A stretch of 64,000 nt of DNA, taken from Piromyces finnis (taxonomy: Eukaryota > Neocallimastigomycota > Neocallimastigomycetes > Neocallimastigales > Neocallimastigaceae). Below the pieces are notes generated by a model. That model saw only the letters and a list, made by a program, of their open reading frames with translations. It made no database searches and had not been told where the DNA came from. The position numbers and the translations under genes were made by a program. This document shows, piece by piece, positions 48,708 through 61,954 of the stretch. The stretch covers positions 1,207,001 through 1,271,000 of the forward strand of contig MCFH01000002.1 of NCBI GenBank assembly GCA_002104945.1, written 5' to 3'. Position 1 is the stretch's first letter; each line of letters starts with the position of its first letter.

Positions 48708-50403
48708 TTAATAAAAGTTTTTCCATTTTTGAATGTATGGACGAATTTTTATAAAGTAGAATAGTAATCCAGATAATGCTTTTTATTATCAATTTTTTGA
48801 GAATGTTGAAAATTTAATTAGTATTTATACAAATTTATAAATTAATAATAAGTTTAGTATATTATATCTTTTGCTTTTGTTTTAGTTTTTGATGAAAAAA
48901 GATATATAATTTTTTTTTTCTTGAATACTTACCACCACCAACGTGACCTGCTGTATCAATTCTTCCATTTGTCATGGTTGCTGTACGATAGATATCAGAA
49001 ATTGTATATAAACTCATACCTAACCATGCTGGTAATGGGAAAAACATACCATATTGAATGATACTGTGAGGATAAAGGCATGCAAATAAAACATTTATAC
49101 CCATAATAGAACCAGACGCACCTAAACTTGAAATGCCATCATAAATTGATTTTTGGCGTTGTGGAAGAAAGAAATCAACAATTGTATCTTCCAGTGTATT
49201 ATTTTTATTCATTTTTGGCATAATAAAATGATTAAAGGAGATATGCGATAATGAAGAACATATACCCGAGAATAAATACAAGTATAAAAAGTTTTCTGCA
49301 CCAAGAGCACCAATAACCTATTAATGTTGATATTACAAATACACATTATTATATCAGTTTACAAAAAAAAAAAAAAAAAAAAAACTTTAATATAAATTAA
49401 TTTTAATTTTAATTCTTTTTTTTTCATGTAAGTTATCAATTATAAACCAATATTGTTTTTATTATTATTTATATATATGGATATTAATATGAAACTAATA
49501 TCTTACAGGAGTAGCAAAGGAATTAAAAACCAACATATTCATTATGAAATGTATTTTTTCTTGATGAGAGAAAGATGAGGTTACCAAGGTCCACCAATGT
49601 TTTTTTTTTACAACTTTTTCCCAAGAGACACAAAAGTTGTCTTCCATAAATCGATAGTATTTATAATTATTATAGGTTTGAGCTTGTTCTATTGCATATT
49701 GCCAAGCAGCAAACACCAAAAGGTTTAAAGCAAGAAGAGTATAAAAAACATTTTGATTATTCAATTTAAATTTATTATTTTTTCCTTTTTTGTGGCTATT
49801 TCTAGTGGAATGTCTTTTAGAATTGTGAAAATCATTGTAATTATAGTAATGATTTCGATTTTGTTTACTATTTCTATTATAAATAAAAAATCCATGGAAT
49901 AAATTACTTAATTGTTGAAGAGTTAAATCTTCTTCTCCAAGAAGAATAAATCCATTTTTTGAGTTACCACTCCATTTTGAATGTGTTCCGATAACCTTTT
50001 TTGTCGCATCATCGAAAGATATTTTCCTAGTTAAATTCCGTATTACAGTATTTATAGTTGGTTTAATATTTTTTGCTAATTTACTAAAAGCATTGCTGGT
50101 ATTATTTTGTGAGTTTGAATCATTTAAAAAAAAATTATTACTAGATATTGAATAAGAATTAAAGTAATTACCAATATTAATATTTTTTGTTTTATAATAA
50201 TCATTAGAAAAAGTATTAATTTTTGAATCAATATCGATACGAGATATACAAGTTGATATTGTATTGAAATTTCTATTACATTTTATTTTTGTTTTTTTCA
50301 ATTCAATTAATTTATTAATATTTTTCAAATTCTTTGATATTAGAGTATTATTATTACTACCATAAATGGAAGTATTCGTTATTATGCTAGTAAGCAACAC
50401 CAT
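48708..50403 (-). CDS. Rhomboid-family intramembrane serine protease
   Basis: Three exons on the minus strand, 50403-49507, 49317-48933 and 48778-48708, join to 451 codons (450 residues). Rhomboids cleave single-pass membrane proteins within the bilayer. The catalytic serine is in GASGS (Ser367) and the catalytic histidine in AGHVGG (His424). The conserved WWTLVTSSFSH and HFIMNMLVF (His and Asn of helix 2) precede them. The last exon adds the final helix, ALSGLLFYFIKI, through a 71-base exon. The 225 residues before the first membrane helix are Asn/Ser/Lys-rich. The basic N-terminus and a helix ahead of the core resemble the mitochondrial PARL/Pcp1 type, but localisation cannot be settled. 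An insertion (PKMNKNNTLEDTIVDFFLPQ) sits just before the serine-bearing helix. Confidence 0.88.
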
Positions 50404-50774
50404 TTTGTTAACTTTTTTGAATAACTAAACCGTCTATTTTTATTATTTTTTAATTCAAAAAAAAGTTTTTTTTCATTTTAAATACCATTTTGAATTTTTT
50501 AGTTCAAAAATCATAAAAAAATTTTTTAATAAATTTTAATTAAAATAGATAAACTCTAAGTGCTAAAATAACCATTTTTACGATTTTCAAACCTTGCCTA
50601 AAATTTAGAATAGAATTTTTGATTAAATTTTATTTATTATTAAAATAGAGTAGATGGCACAAAAATTTTATATAATAACGACTATTAATGAAATTCTTTT
50701 TCTTTAATTTTCATTAAATATTTATTCATATATACTCTATGCTTTATATACTTTTTTATTTTTTCTTATTTTAC

Positions 50775-50883
<109 letters not shown>

Positions 50884-53329
50884 TCATTTAATTTCTATAA
50901 ATAATAAAAAAAAATCATTTATGAAATAAAGCAATTAATTGAAAACACAAAACAGTAAACATTTTTTTTATTCACCTATAATCTATAAATTAAAAGATGA
51001 TATATAAAATTGAAGGATTAAAGCGTTAGATAAAGAAAAGCATTACAATATTATAATAACATAATACTTGAATTTTTCTTTTATTATTATTTCTAAATTA
51101 AAATAATATAAAGTATTTATTATTTAATTAATAAACAAATATTTAGTATTACTTTTCAAAATCAAAATAAATAAAACTAATAATAGTATAAAAAGAAAAA
51201 AAAAACAACTTAAGAGATAATATGATTAATTATGATAATAGAATAAATGGAATGTACATATGTACATATAAATACAAATAAAAGTATAGTATGTATTAGG
51301 AATTAATGTAGATTTTTTTTTTTATATAATAATCATTACATATTACATAATATGACTAAGTAAAACAATTAATATATTATATTGAATATAGGTGAATAAT
51401 ATAAATACAATATCTTTGTTTGCTCCTATTTATGGTAACTATTTATTTCATGATAAACATAATGAAAAAAATAGGATTATGATAAAATCTTAACCAATTA
51501 AATTAGAGTATAGTTAATTTATTAATTTAAATGAATAAATTAATGTATTCTCCATCAAAAAAGATTATCCGGCTAAAATAAATTTTAATTTTAATAAAAA
51601 TAGAATTTACTAATTTTCCAAAAAAAATGTGGAATAAAAAAAATAATTATCAAAAAAGCCTTTACTTTATTATTATTATTATTATTATTGTTATTATTAT
51701 TATTATAAAGTTAAAACACAAGAATAATTTATTAATAAATTTCTATGCTAATATTTGAAATTTATAGAAAATTTTCGTTTTTTTTATATTTAATATATTG
51801 AAATTAAAATTTTTAAAAAATTATTTATAATAAATTTACTTAAGAAAAATGGCTATTTTACTATATTTATAAAACTTATTTTTATATTAATTTACATTTT
51901 ACATTTTACTATATTTCATATCATTTCTATAACAATTAAAAAACTTTGAAATTAAGACTCTTATATTTTAAAAAATAATTAATTGATATATAAAAAAAAC
52001 TTCTTTAAACTATAAATTCTTAAATTTAATACGCTTTATAATTGAATTTACAAATATTTAATGCAAAATTTTAATAATTTCATAATTTACAATTTCAAAC
52101 TAATATGATAAATAATTTAAATTCTGTATTCATAAACAAAATAACAATCAATTATTTTCATTTTTTCCTTAATAGATATAATTTAATAAAAAAAATTAGA
52201 CTATTTATTATAAATGTAGTATAATTTATTCAAGTTTTTATTATCACAAAATATAAATAGTTTATATATGAAATTTTAATATTTTATTTATAGATATAAA
52301 AATATAAACAAAAGAAATAAAATTAAATTTATTATCCCATGAGTTTTTAAATAAAAGTGAAATGAAAAAAGTAACCCATTTATATCAAATCTAATAATAT
52401 ATATTACAATAATGGAAATAATCTATTCAAAAATAGATTTAGATAATGTAAATTTTGGTATTTTTGATAATTACTAAATAAGAAATATAATATTAATAAA
52501 AAAAAAACTTGTTAAATATATTAAATTTTAATTTTTAATTTTATTGAATATTATTTAATAACCAATTATTCAACTATTTATTGTTAAGTTTTTCAAATTT
52601 TATTTTTAATATTTTTTTAATTATTAAGTGGTATTAATTGTCCTTGAATTTTCCTTTAAAAATAACTTTTTTACATTTAAAATTTAATAAATGGAAAATA
52701 TAAGGAAAAAAAATTATAATTTTTTTTTATTAATATGAATATGCTAACTTGTGGTTATACTGAAATAATAAAGTTTTTTCGAATTATTAGATAATTTATA
52801 TAATGACGAGGAAACATTTGAAAATATTTTAATATTTTTATATATTTAAATAATGGTATTTATTATTTATTATCATTATCATAATTGTTATCAAATGCTA
52901 TTATTATTTTAATCTGTAATATGGAAAATTTAAATTATGGAAAATATTTTTGAATTTTAATTTTATTATCTATGATTAATGTTGATTTACTTATTTTAAA
53001 CTTTATGTATTATTTTGATAGAATAGAGCATAAAAAGAAAAAAAGTTTCATTGCTTTTATTTTTATATAATTTCAATTTTCTCCTTGTTATATAATTTTT
53101 TATTTTTTTTTATTTTCCTTATTATATTATTAATTAATATTTTTTTAAAGTAAATAAAATGGTGATTTATAAATTTTTTATTATATTTATATTTCTTTTT
53201 ATTATTATAATATCAACAAGGTTTAATCTACTATTTTTTCCTATATTTTCTAGAGTGTAATATAATAGATGAGTGTTATATATTTATTTTTTCTTTTCAT
53301 TGAAAGTGACAACCAAATATATTTTGTAA

Positions 53330-53354
53330 ATTCCCTGTTAAATAAACAGGGAAT
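53330..53354. repeat. Hairpin with 10-base perfect stem
   Basis: ATTCCCTGTT (53330-53339) pairs with AACAGGGAAT (53345-53354) across a 5-base loop. The CCC/GGG words stand out in DNA that is otherwise almost free of G and C. Confidence 0.75.
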
Positions 53355-53626
53355 ATTTTATTAAATAAGGTTTTTTAATTCATTATCATAAAAATTAATT
53401 AAAAGTAACAAAATAATTCTATATATTAATATAATGGGAAACCATTAAATTGTGTATATTATAGTATATTCTAATATACCTAATCAATAAATAATAGCTA
53501 ATCCAAAGTAATAAATATGAAATAGTAATATTGAATAATTATAATACTAATATTATTGAGTAATAATAATAAGTCAACCACTAATTTCATTTTATCTTTT
53601 TTTTTTTTTTTTTTCAATTTATATAG

Positions 53627-53640
53627 CTTGTTATAACAAG
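53627..53640. repeat. 14-base perfect palindrome
   Basis: CTTGTTATAACAAG is identical to its own reverse complement. It lies in the gene-free region upstream of the Zn2Cys6-PAS gene. Confidence 0.7.
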
Positions 53641-56159
53641 TAATTAATAATATATTATAAAATAATGAGATTAATAAAGCTTAAATGAAATATTTTTACC
53701 AACGATAAGTTACTTAAAGGAGCTTAGAAATTGTTTTTTTTTTTTTTTGATGGTATATTTATTTTATTAAGATTTTTAAAGTAATAAATGAATTAGAGTT
53801 CATTTGAATCAAAAAAAAATTTTTTTTCCATATATATATGAAATTCTATATTAATTGCAAGTGTTAAGCTTATTTGAAACATTTTAAAAGTTAAAAAAAA
53901 AAAACTATTAATAAATATTCATGACGTGATAAAGTTTTTCTTTTTTCACTCTCTAATAATTAAATTTGCTTTTTTTTCTTTCTTTAATAACTCTAAATTG
54001 TTTCCTTTTATATTTGTATTATATGTACATATTTAATATAAATATAGATTAAAAATGCAATAATATCATTTATATGTATTTATTTTCCAAATTTTTATGA
54101 AAATGATTTATAGTATTTCTCTTGACGATCAATTACAATAAATACAAATTTAATATATAAATAATTAAAAAATATATTAAATTAATATATCGTAATATTA
54201 AATAATACTAAAAGTTAAATAAATATTAATATTGATAATACTAATAAAATAATAACATTATATCCTTTTTTATTATGAATTATTATTGTAACTAATTTGT
54301 TTTGTAATTCTAAGTGTATATATATAACAAATATAACAAATGATCTCTATAATTTTTGTTAATCTATAAATAACATTATTATATAAAATTTATTATTCAT
54401 CAATTTTTTTAATTATATCCATTTATATTAAAATCATTACTTTTTTTATATTTAGGAAAATAAATTGGAATTAAATAAATATTAATATTAATAATAAATA
54501 TACAATATATTATTAAATAATGTTTTAATTATAAATTTAATTATAATATATAGAATATTTATAAAAAAATAATATAATAAAATTATTTATTACAGTATAT
54601 TATAATATATTATAGTAATTTTATATAATTTCATATATTATTTTACATTTTATATATATAACAACTAATACTAATTGAATTAAAATTAAATTGATTATTG
54701 AATATCAAACTGAAATAATATAATAGAAAGATAATTAATTATAATATTAATAATAATAAAAAAAAATTAATATTATCATTTTACTAAAACACCACAATTT
54801 ATAAAATAATAGTTAAAACTGTTGAAAATAATAATTTATAATGAATAAACATTAATTATAGAATAGAATAAACAATTAGAATATTTAATCTATACCTTAT
54901 TCATTAGTTCATTATACTATTTATTATAATTAAAATTAGTTTTAATGGAATAAATTGTAGTTTTTTAATTTAATCCTATTTATAATTATTTTTATATTTA
55001 TTTAGTAGATGGTGATTTTAATGGGTAATTTACCTATTAATAAATTTTATATATTAAAAAATAAAGAAAAAAATTCACCATCTAAATATAAATTCTAATT
55101 ATTAGTAAAATATCCATCATTTCATATTTTATTATAAAAAAAATTAAAAAAAAAATAAAAAAATAATAAATAAAAAAAAACTACCGTAAATAATAATAAT
55201 AATAATAAAATTGATAATAATAATTTAAATTAATGATATATTAAAATAAGTTAATTCATATAAATATACAAAGAAAGTATCTTTTAAACTATTTTTATAT
55301 AATTTTTTTTTTTTACTAATAATAAAATCAGTGATATTGTTGAAGTGTTATATAAATATACAATTATTTTTTTGTAATTTAAGAAATTAATAAAAGTAAA
55401 GTGAAAACGTTCAACAATATAGTAATTAAAAAAAAAAAAACAATAGAAAATAATTTCACCTATTTAATTTTATATTAACAAAATTTTATTTGAAAAAGAC
55501 GAATTTAAAATATATATCCACATATACATAAATATTTAAAAAAGAATTATATCCTTTGTAAATAAATAAATAAAAAATAAATATTAAAATTAAAATAATA
55601 AAAGAAGAAGATAAAAAGGTTGAATATTTTTTTAATTATAAAATAATAAATATATTGATATTTATTTATTTCAAATATAACAATATAGTAATGTTAAATA
55701 TATAAAATCAAACTTTCATAAAGCATATAGAATTATAAAGGTAAAAAAAAAAAGGAATAACTTTTTAATATGATAATTTTATGACCTGTCATAAATTTAT
55801 TGATATATATATTTTCACAATTCTATAACTATATTAGTATATAATTAAAGTAATTTTTTATATTTAAAATAAAAAAATTTTTAAGTTTAATTAATAATAT
55901 TATTTACTATATAAAAATAGTATTATTAATAATATTATAGAAATACTGCTTTTGAATAGAAACAAATACTAATGTTTTTTATATAATATATTTATATTTA
56001 TTCTTTTTTCATTTAAATAAATTATATATATAAAGGATATTGTTTGTATAATAATAGTAAACCCTTCAACTGGTATATTTTTTTTTTTCTATATATTTAA
56101 ACATTTATAATTTGTGAAATTTATAAATTTTAATAAGAATATAAAAACTAAATAGATAA

Positions 56160-58058
56160 ATGGTTGATACACAAACAAGTCAGGAAAATAGTCAAGAAAG
56201 TGGTAGTATGAGCTATAGTATAAGTTTATTTTCTTCATCTATTAAAGATAATGAAATGAGTAGCATTACTGAAAAATCAAATTCCATGGAAACAGATAAT
56301 AGTAAAACAGAACTAGACAAAAATTCATCGACCAGTGGTATAGAACGTTTAACACATAATAGAGAATCTTCTACATTATCATCTGTATCAATAAATAGTT
56401 CTCTTACAGGCGGAAATGATCGTACGGGTGATGAAAATGAAAGTGAAGAGGTATGTATTAGAAAAAATTTGAAAAAATAATGAAATAGTATTTTTTAACT
56501 TTTATAAAAATAAATAATAAAGTAAATGATATTATGAATTTTATACACCAGATAATATAATATATAATGCAAATAATAATAATAAAATAGAATAAAAATT
56601 AGAATAATGAGATTATAAAATTGAACAAGGAAATAATAATAAAATTAATATAATTATATTTTTATGCTAATATAGTCATTAGAGGCTGAAATTGATAAAT
56701 CCAATACAAAGGTAAAGAAAGAACCAAAAACAGAAACTTCCACAAAGAATCAAAAATTATCTGGAAAGACAGAAAATAATAATCAAGATTCACTAAAACC
56801 AAAAAGAAAAACACATGTTACAAGAGCATGCTCTAATTGTAAAAAGGCACATTTAGCATGTGATGTATCAAGACCGTGTAAACATTGTGTTACCTTTGGT
56901 AGAGCTGATACTTGTGTTGATGCCATAGCAAAGAAAAGAGGTAGACCAAAGTTAAAGAATAGAGGTATGCCATCAACAACAACTACTTCAGCTAATACAA
57001 TGCCTATGGGAAATCAAATGCCAAATATTATGCCAAATGGAATGAATAATAACAATAACATGATGAATGGTATGAATAATGGCATGAACAATATGAATAA
57101 TGGCATGAATAATATGAATAATGACATGAATAATATGAATAATGGAATGAATAATATGAATAATGGCATGAATAATATGAATAATGGAATGAATAATATG
57201 AATAATGGAATGAATAATATGAATAATGGCATGAATAATATGAATAATAATGGAATGAATAATATGAATAATAATGGAATGAATAATATGAGTAATAATG
57301 GAATGAATAATATGAATAATAATGGAATGAATAATATGAGTAATAATGGAATGAATAATATGAATAATAATGGAATGAATAATATGAATAATAACGGTAT
57401 GAATAATATGAATAATGGAATGAATAATAATATGAACAACATGAATAATATGAATAATGGAATGAATAGTAATATGAACGGTATGAATAATATGAATAAC
57501 GGCGGAATGAACAATATGAATAACAATGGAATGAATAATAATATGAATGGTATGAACAATAATTATCAACAACAACAAATGATGAATAATAATAATAATA
57601 TGAATGGTATTCCTAACAATAACAATAATAACATGAATAATATAAATAATGTAAATAATATGAATAATATGAATAATAATAATATGTATAATCAAAATAA
57701 TAATAATAACATGAATTTCAATCAACAAATGCAATATAATAATCAAAATCAAAATAATATGATGGGAAATAATAATAATAATAATAATAATAGCAACAAC
57801 AACAATAATTTTAATAATATGTCATATTCTGGAATGAATAATAATAATAATAATAATAATAATATTAATAATATGCCACAACATCAGCATTCCCAATCTA
57901 GTTCTTCCCTTATAACTAATAACTCAAATACCTCACCAAGATCAATGGCAATGAATTCTAACAATAGATATAATTTAATGCCATTTAACATCAATGGAAC
58001 AAATAATAATAATAGTAATAACAATAATAACAACAATAATAATAACAATAATAATAAC

Positions 58059-58107
<49 letters not shown>

Positions 58108-59551
58108 TGCAAATGGGTGATATATCACCTATTGGTTCACCATTAAATGTATTTAACTTCAATGGAACAAAATCATCTAATAAGCCAATTATATCCAAAG
58201 ATAGTTGTGTTGTTTTTCATTTAACTTTGGACGGTACTTGCTTAAGAATATCAAATGATTCTCAAATATTACTTGGTTATGATCCATTGGAATTATTAAA
58301 TCAACCATTCCATAAATACGTTCATAATGATGATCTATTAAAATTACGTCAATTCATAACTCGTATGGCTTCACAATATCCAAAATTATTACCTGCTGAA
58401 AAGGTTCGTGTTCAACATAAGAATGGTTCCTACAGCATATATATTCTATCTATGTATATTAGTGGGGATATTCCAAAAAATACGGTGATTGATTGGGGTA
58501 CCAATGAAATTAGAGAAAGAGCTTATCTTGTCTGTACCATTTCTCCATATAGTAGTGTTATATTAACGGAGGAACAGCAAATGGAAGCCCAAAATCTTCA
58601 TAAACAAGCACAACAACAAGCTCAATTAGAAGCATATCAAAACTCTAATTTCAACAACAACAACAACATGAATCAAAATCAACCTTTCTTCCAACAATTT
58701 AATAATAATAATAATAATGGTAAAAATATACCATTCGATTTTGGTAATAATATAAATAATAACAATAATAATAATCAAGATGTCTTTAACTTTAGAAGTC
58801 AATCTTATAAAATAAATAGTAACTTTAGAAGATCCTCTGTTAATAATAATAATGGTGTTCCATTCCATCAAAGATCACAATCTACACCACTCTATCCAAT
58901 GCATCATCCCTATGCCAGACAAGATAAGCCTAATAACAATAATAAAATGCAAAATAACAACAATTCATCTCTGTTTAATAATAATGGTAATAATAATAAC
59001 TATAGACAACCACCAATGCATGGTCATTCTAGATCATCCCTCCCACAATTTAATAATAATAACATGAACTTCCAAAATATGTATCCAAATTCCATGAATA
59101 ATCATAATAATAATAATGATAGTAATAACAACAACAATAGTAATGATAATAATAACAATAATAACAACAACAACAATAATAATAATAGTAATAATAACCG
59201 AAACATGATATCAAATAACAGACCAAGAGGTGCATTTATGTCTGATTGGAAATTCCCATTACAAGGAACCAACAACAACAACAACAACAACAATAATAAT
59301 AATAATAATAACAACAACAATAACAATACCAATAATACCAATAACAATAATAATGACAACACTAGTAATAATAATGATAACAATAATAATAATGACAAAG
59401 AAAATAATACTGATTCCAATCCAAATAATGATAATAAGAAGAACAATGAAGAAGAAATGGATACCTCCAATTCTACAACCAATAATAAAATACCCAATAA
59501 TAAATCAAATAATAACAATTCACCTTCAAAGAATACAGAGTCATCCTCCAA

Positions 59552-59593
<42 letters not shown>

Positions 59594-59879
59594 CATGGAT
59601 TGGTCTAATGAAGTCGACAAAAATAATCAAGATGCCAAGGATAGTGATAAGGATAATAGAAAAGAAGAAGATCAAAAGAATATAAATAAGTTTAATGGAA
59701 GATCAGCGCATCATAATTCAAAATCCCAAAATATTAGTGTGGGTACAATTCAACGGTTTAAAAATATAAATATTAATAGTGAAGACAATAATAAGAGTGA
59801 TATTGTACCAACAATAGAAGAACTATCACCGAATTCACAAAATCAAGGACAATTTTCTGTAGAATCTTTATTAAGTTAA
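56160..59879 (+). CDS. Zn2Cys6 transcription factor with PAS domain and long Asn/Met repeats
   Basis: Two exons, 56160-56450 and 56676-59879, join in phase 0 to 1165 codons (1164 residues). A fungal binuclear zinc cluster lies at residues 149-177 with exact spacing C-x2-C-x6-C-x5-C-x2-C-x8-C (CSNCKKAHLACD ... CKHC ... C), preceded by KPKRKTHVTRA and followed by a basic AKKRGRPKLK linker. A PAS domain spans about 603-730 (VVFHLTLDGTCLRISNDSQI, LLGYDPLELLNQPFHKYVH, RVQHKNGSYSIYILSMY). This pairing is typical of the fungal Ert1/Rds2/Gsm1 group, regulators of carbon-source use, but orthology is unproven. Between the two domains is a GMNNMNN-type repeat (about residues 226-393) and long Asn runs, and more Asn/Ser-rich sequence fills the C-terminal third. 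The start lies after the A-rich context ATAGATAAATG. Confidence 0.92.
57061..57560 (+). repeat. Coding minisatellite of GMNNMNN units
   Basis: About 500 bases of tandem AATGGAATGAATAATATGAA-type units, 21 or 24 bases long, encode GMNNMNN and GMNNMNNN. Unit length varies by one AAT codon and GGA/GGC/GGT synonyms mix, as expected from replication slippage or unequal exchange. Confidence 0.92.
58005..58110 (+). repeat. Polyasparagine-coding AAT/AAC run
   Basis: About 33 consecutive Asn codons (mostly AAT with interspersed AAC) just before the PAS domain. Mixed codons argue against a purely mechanical microsatellite. Confidence 0.9.
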
Positions 59880-60530
59880 AAAAAAAAAAAATTGAATTTA
59901 AAAAACTATACTAGCTTAAAAAAAAAAAAGAAAAATTATAAATATAATTATATTCTTTTTTTTTTTTTAATTAATAATAAAATTAATATTAAAATAATAC
60001 ATTTGTTAGATTGTTTCAAGAAAGAAAGAAAAAAAAAGTATATATATTTTTTGTTTTATATATAAATATAAATAATATAAATAATATAAATAAATAAATA
60101 AATAAATAATTGTAATATGTAATATCTATATAAATACTATATCTTTATATGTTTTTTAAATCGTTTGGTAAATTTTTTTAGAAAAAAAAAAAAAAAAAAA
60201 AATTCAACTTAAAATTTATTATTATAAATTTTAAATCTTTTTTTTTATCCTATTTGTTATTAAACTTTTTATTAAAAAAAAAAAAAAAAAGAAAGAAATT
60301 AAAAGAAGAGATTATATATATATATAATAAATAAATAAATAAAATTAAAATATTACTTTTTATCGAAAATATGTTATATGTTAAATGTTTATTTTTTTTT
60401 TTTTTTAATTCATTTAAAGGTGAATTACAAAGTAATGGGGTATTTTTACTTTTTTTTTTTTTTAAAAAAAAAGATTGATTATTAATATTGCTAATATATT
60501 AATAGTTTATAGTTTACTATGGACCATGAT
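59880..60530. other. Intergenic region between convergent genes
   Basis: Several A- and T-runs and an AAAT tetranucleotide run near 60090. It holds the 3' ends of the transcription factor gene and the hydrolase gene. No other gene was seen. Confidence 0.5.
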
Positions 60531-61292
60531 TCAATTTATCCAATTTAATACGGTGGAAAGAAGTTTTTCTTGTTCTTCCTTACTACGATAACCATGAGAA
60601 ACACCTGGTAAAATTTGAAGGGTATGAATGGCTTGACCTTCTTTATTCTTGATTTCACTCAAGGTTTTGTCATGTAAATAACCATTTTCTACAGGAACAA
60701 TTGTATCAGCATCTCCGTGAATGGTTAAAATACGAGTATTTTCTGGATTAATTTGTTTAATAACATTCATATCAATTGCATATCTACGTTCAATATCAAT
60801 TTGTCTAACAACATATTCTCTAAGTGCTTCTCCATCATTATCTAATAAATCCTTTTTAAATTTAAAGAAATAAAAAAGTTGTAAATTTCAATTGAATTAA
60901 ATATTACTTTATATTATCAATAAAATTTAAATTCATTTTTTAAAATGTATTTTTTTTTTTTTTTTTTAAAAAAAAAACAAAAAAAAAACAAGCAAATAAA
61001 CTTATTGTTGAATTAAGAATAAAACATGAATATTAAAGATTAAAAAAAAAAAAAATATTTATAGACTTACATTATTATTTTTAATTTCTTCAGAAATAAT
61101 ACCATCTGGAGTTTGGATTTTCTTTCCGTGTTTACCATAAAGCATCCATATAAATTCACCATTTTCTTTTAATAATTTGTTTTGAGCTGGTGTAAAACGA
61201 TTGGATGGCATTGTGGATAAATCAAAACGTCCACTAACATTAATAACTTGTGGAATATTATATTTAACAGCATATAATAAAACAACACTGCC

Positions 61293-61328
<36 letters not shown>

Positions 61329-61954
61329 AAATAAGAAATATAATAATTGAAGTTTTTATTTATTTCATAATAGGATTAATGGTGATTCGTTTTGTTTTTT
61401 AAATGGTAATTATTTATATTTCCCAAATATAAGTTTTAAAATTATTAAAAAAAATATTGGATTATTTAGTTATAGATTGAAAATAAATATATAAATATAT
61501 ATTAGTCAGATAAATTAAAACAGAAAACTTTTATAAATTCTTTTTTTTTTTTCTCAATTATTATGATTTAATTATTGTTATTTTTATTATCATTACCTTT
61601 ACTGTGACCTAATATAGTAGTAACATTTTTACCAATGGTTTCTAAATGAACAACAACATCTCTTACATCTTCAGCTTCATCATAATAATTACCATAGGCA
61701 GTATCACCACCACTGTTACCATTACCACGAAAATCTAATTGACAAACAGAAAAGTAGTTTTTAAGACCCTCGGCAATGCCACTGATAAGAGGATGTTCCT
61801 TACCACTTAAAAGACCATGACAAAGAATAATGGTGCCATTTTTTATTTCATTTTCTTGACTCGTACATGGATGATAAACACAGGAAATATCAAAACCATT
61901 TCTAGAACGAACCTTGAAATAAGTTTTTTCTAATTTTTCTGATGTAGATGTCAT
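60531..61954 (-). CDS. Alpha/beta hydrolase (serine aminopeptidase S33 / acyl hydrolase type)
   Basis: Three exons on the minus strand, 61954-61597, 61294-61071 and 60851-60531, join to 301 codons (300 residues), the usual size for the fold. The nucleophile elbow GHSKAG (Ser118) is created across the first intron. The oxyanion-side motif is ILCHGLLSGKEHP, and LDFRGNGNSGG follows strand 4. The acid is in THGDADTIVP and the catalytic His in PGVSHGY, so the triad is complete. There is no signal peptide or membrane helix, so it is probably cytosolic. Close relatives by appearance include fungal and plant hydrolases annotated as serine aminopeptidase-like or feruloyl-esterase-like, but the substrate cannot be told from sequence. 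The first intron ends in a T-run of about 27 bases as seen on the plus strand (61296-61322). Confidence 0.9.

Noticed and set aside
53159-53270. Short plus-strand frame starting MVIYKFF with a hydrophobic stretch, possible first exon of a secreted protein
   Set aside because: The only nearby AG gives an intron of about 33 bases followed by immediate stops; no downstream exon was found.
57061-57560. CRISPR-like regular repeats
   Set aside because: The repeat is an in-frame protein-coding minisatellite without unique spacers, in a eukaryotic gene.
56988-57752. Long Ile/His-rich minus-strand frames opposite the GMNNMNN repeat
   Set aside because: They are antisense readings of a repetitive Asn/Met-coding array; composition is a by-product of the repeat and no splice or start signals support them.
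59102-59620. Leu-rich minus-strand frames opposite polyasparagine runs
   Set aside because: Antisense of AAT/AAC runs; no independent evidence of coding.
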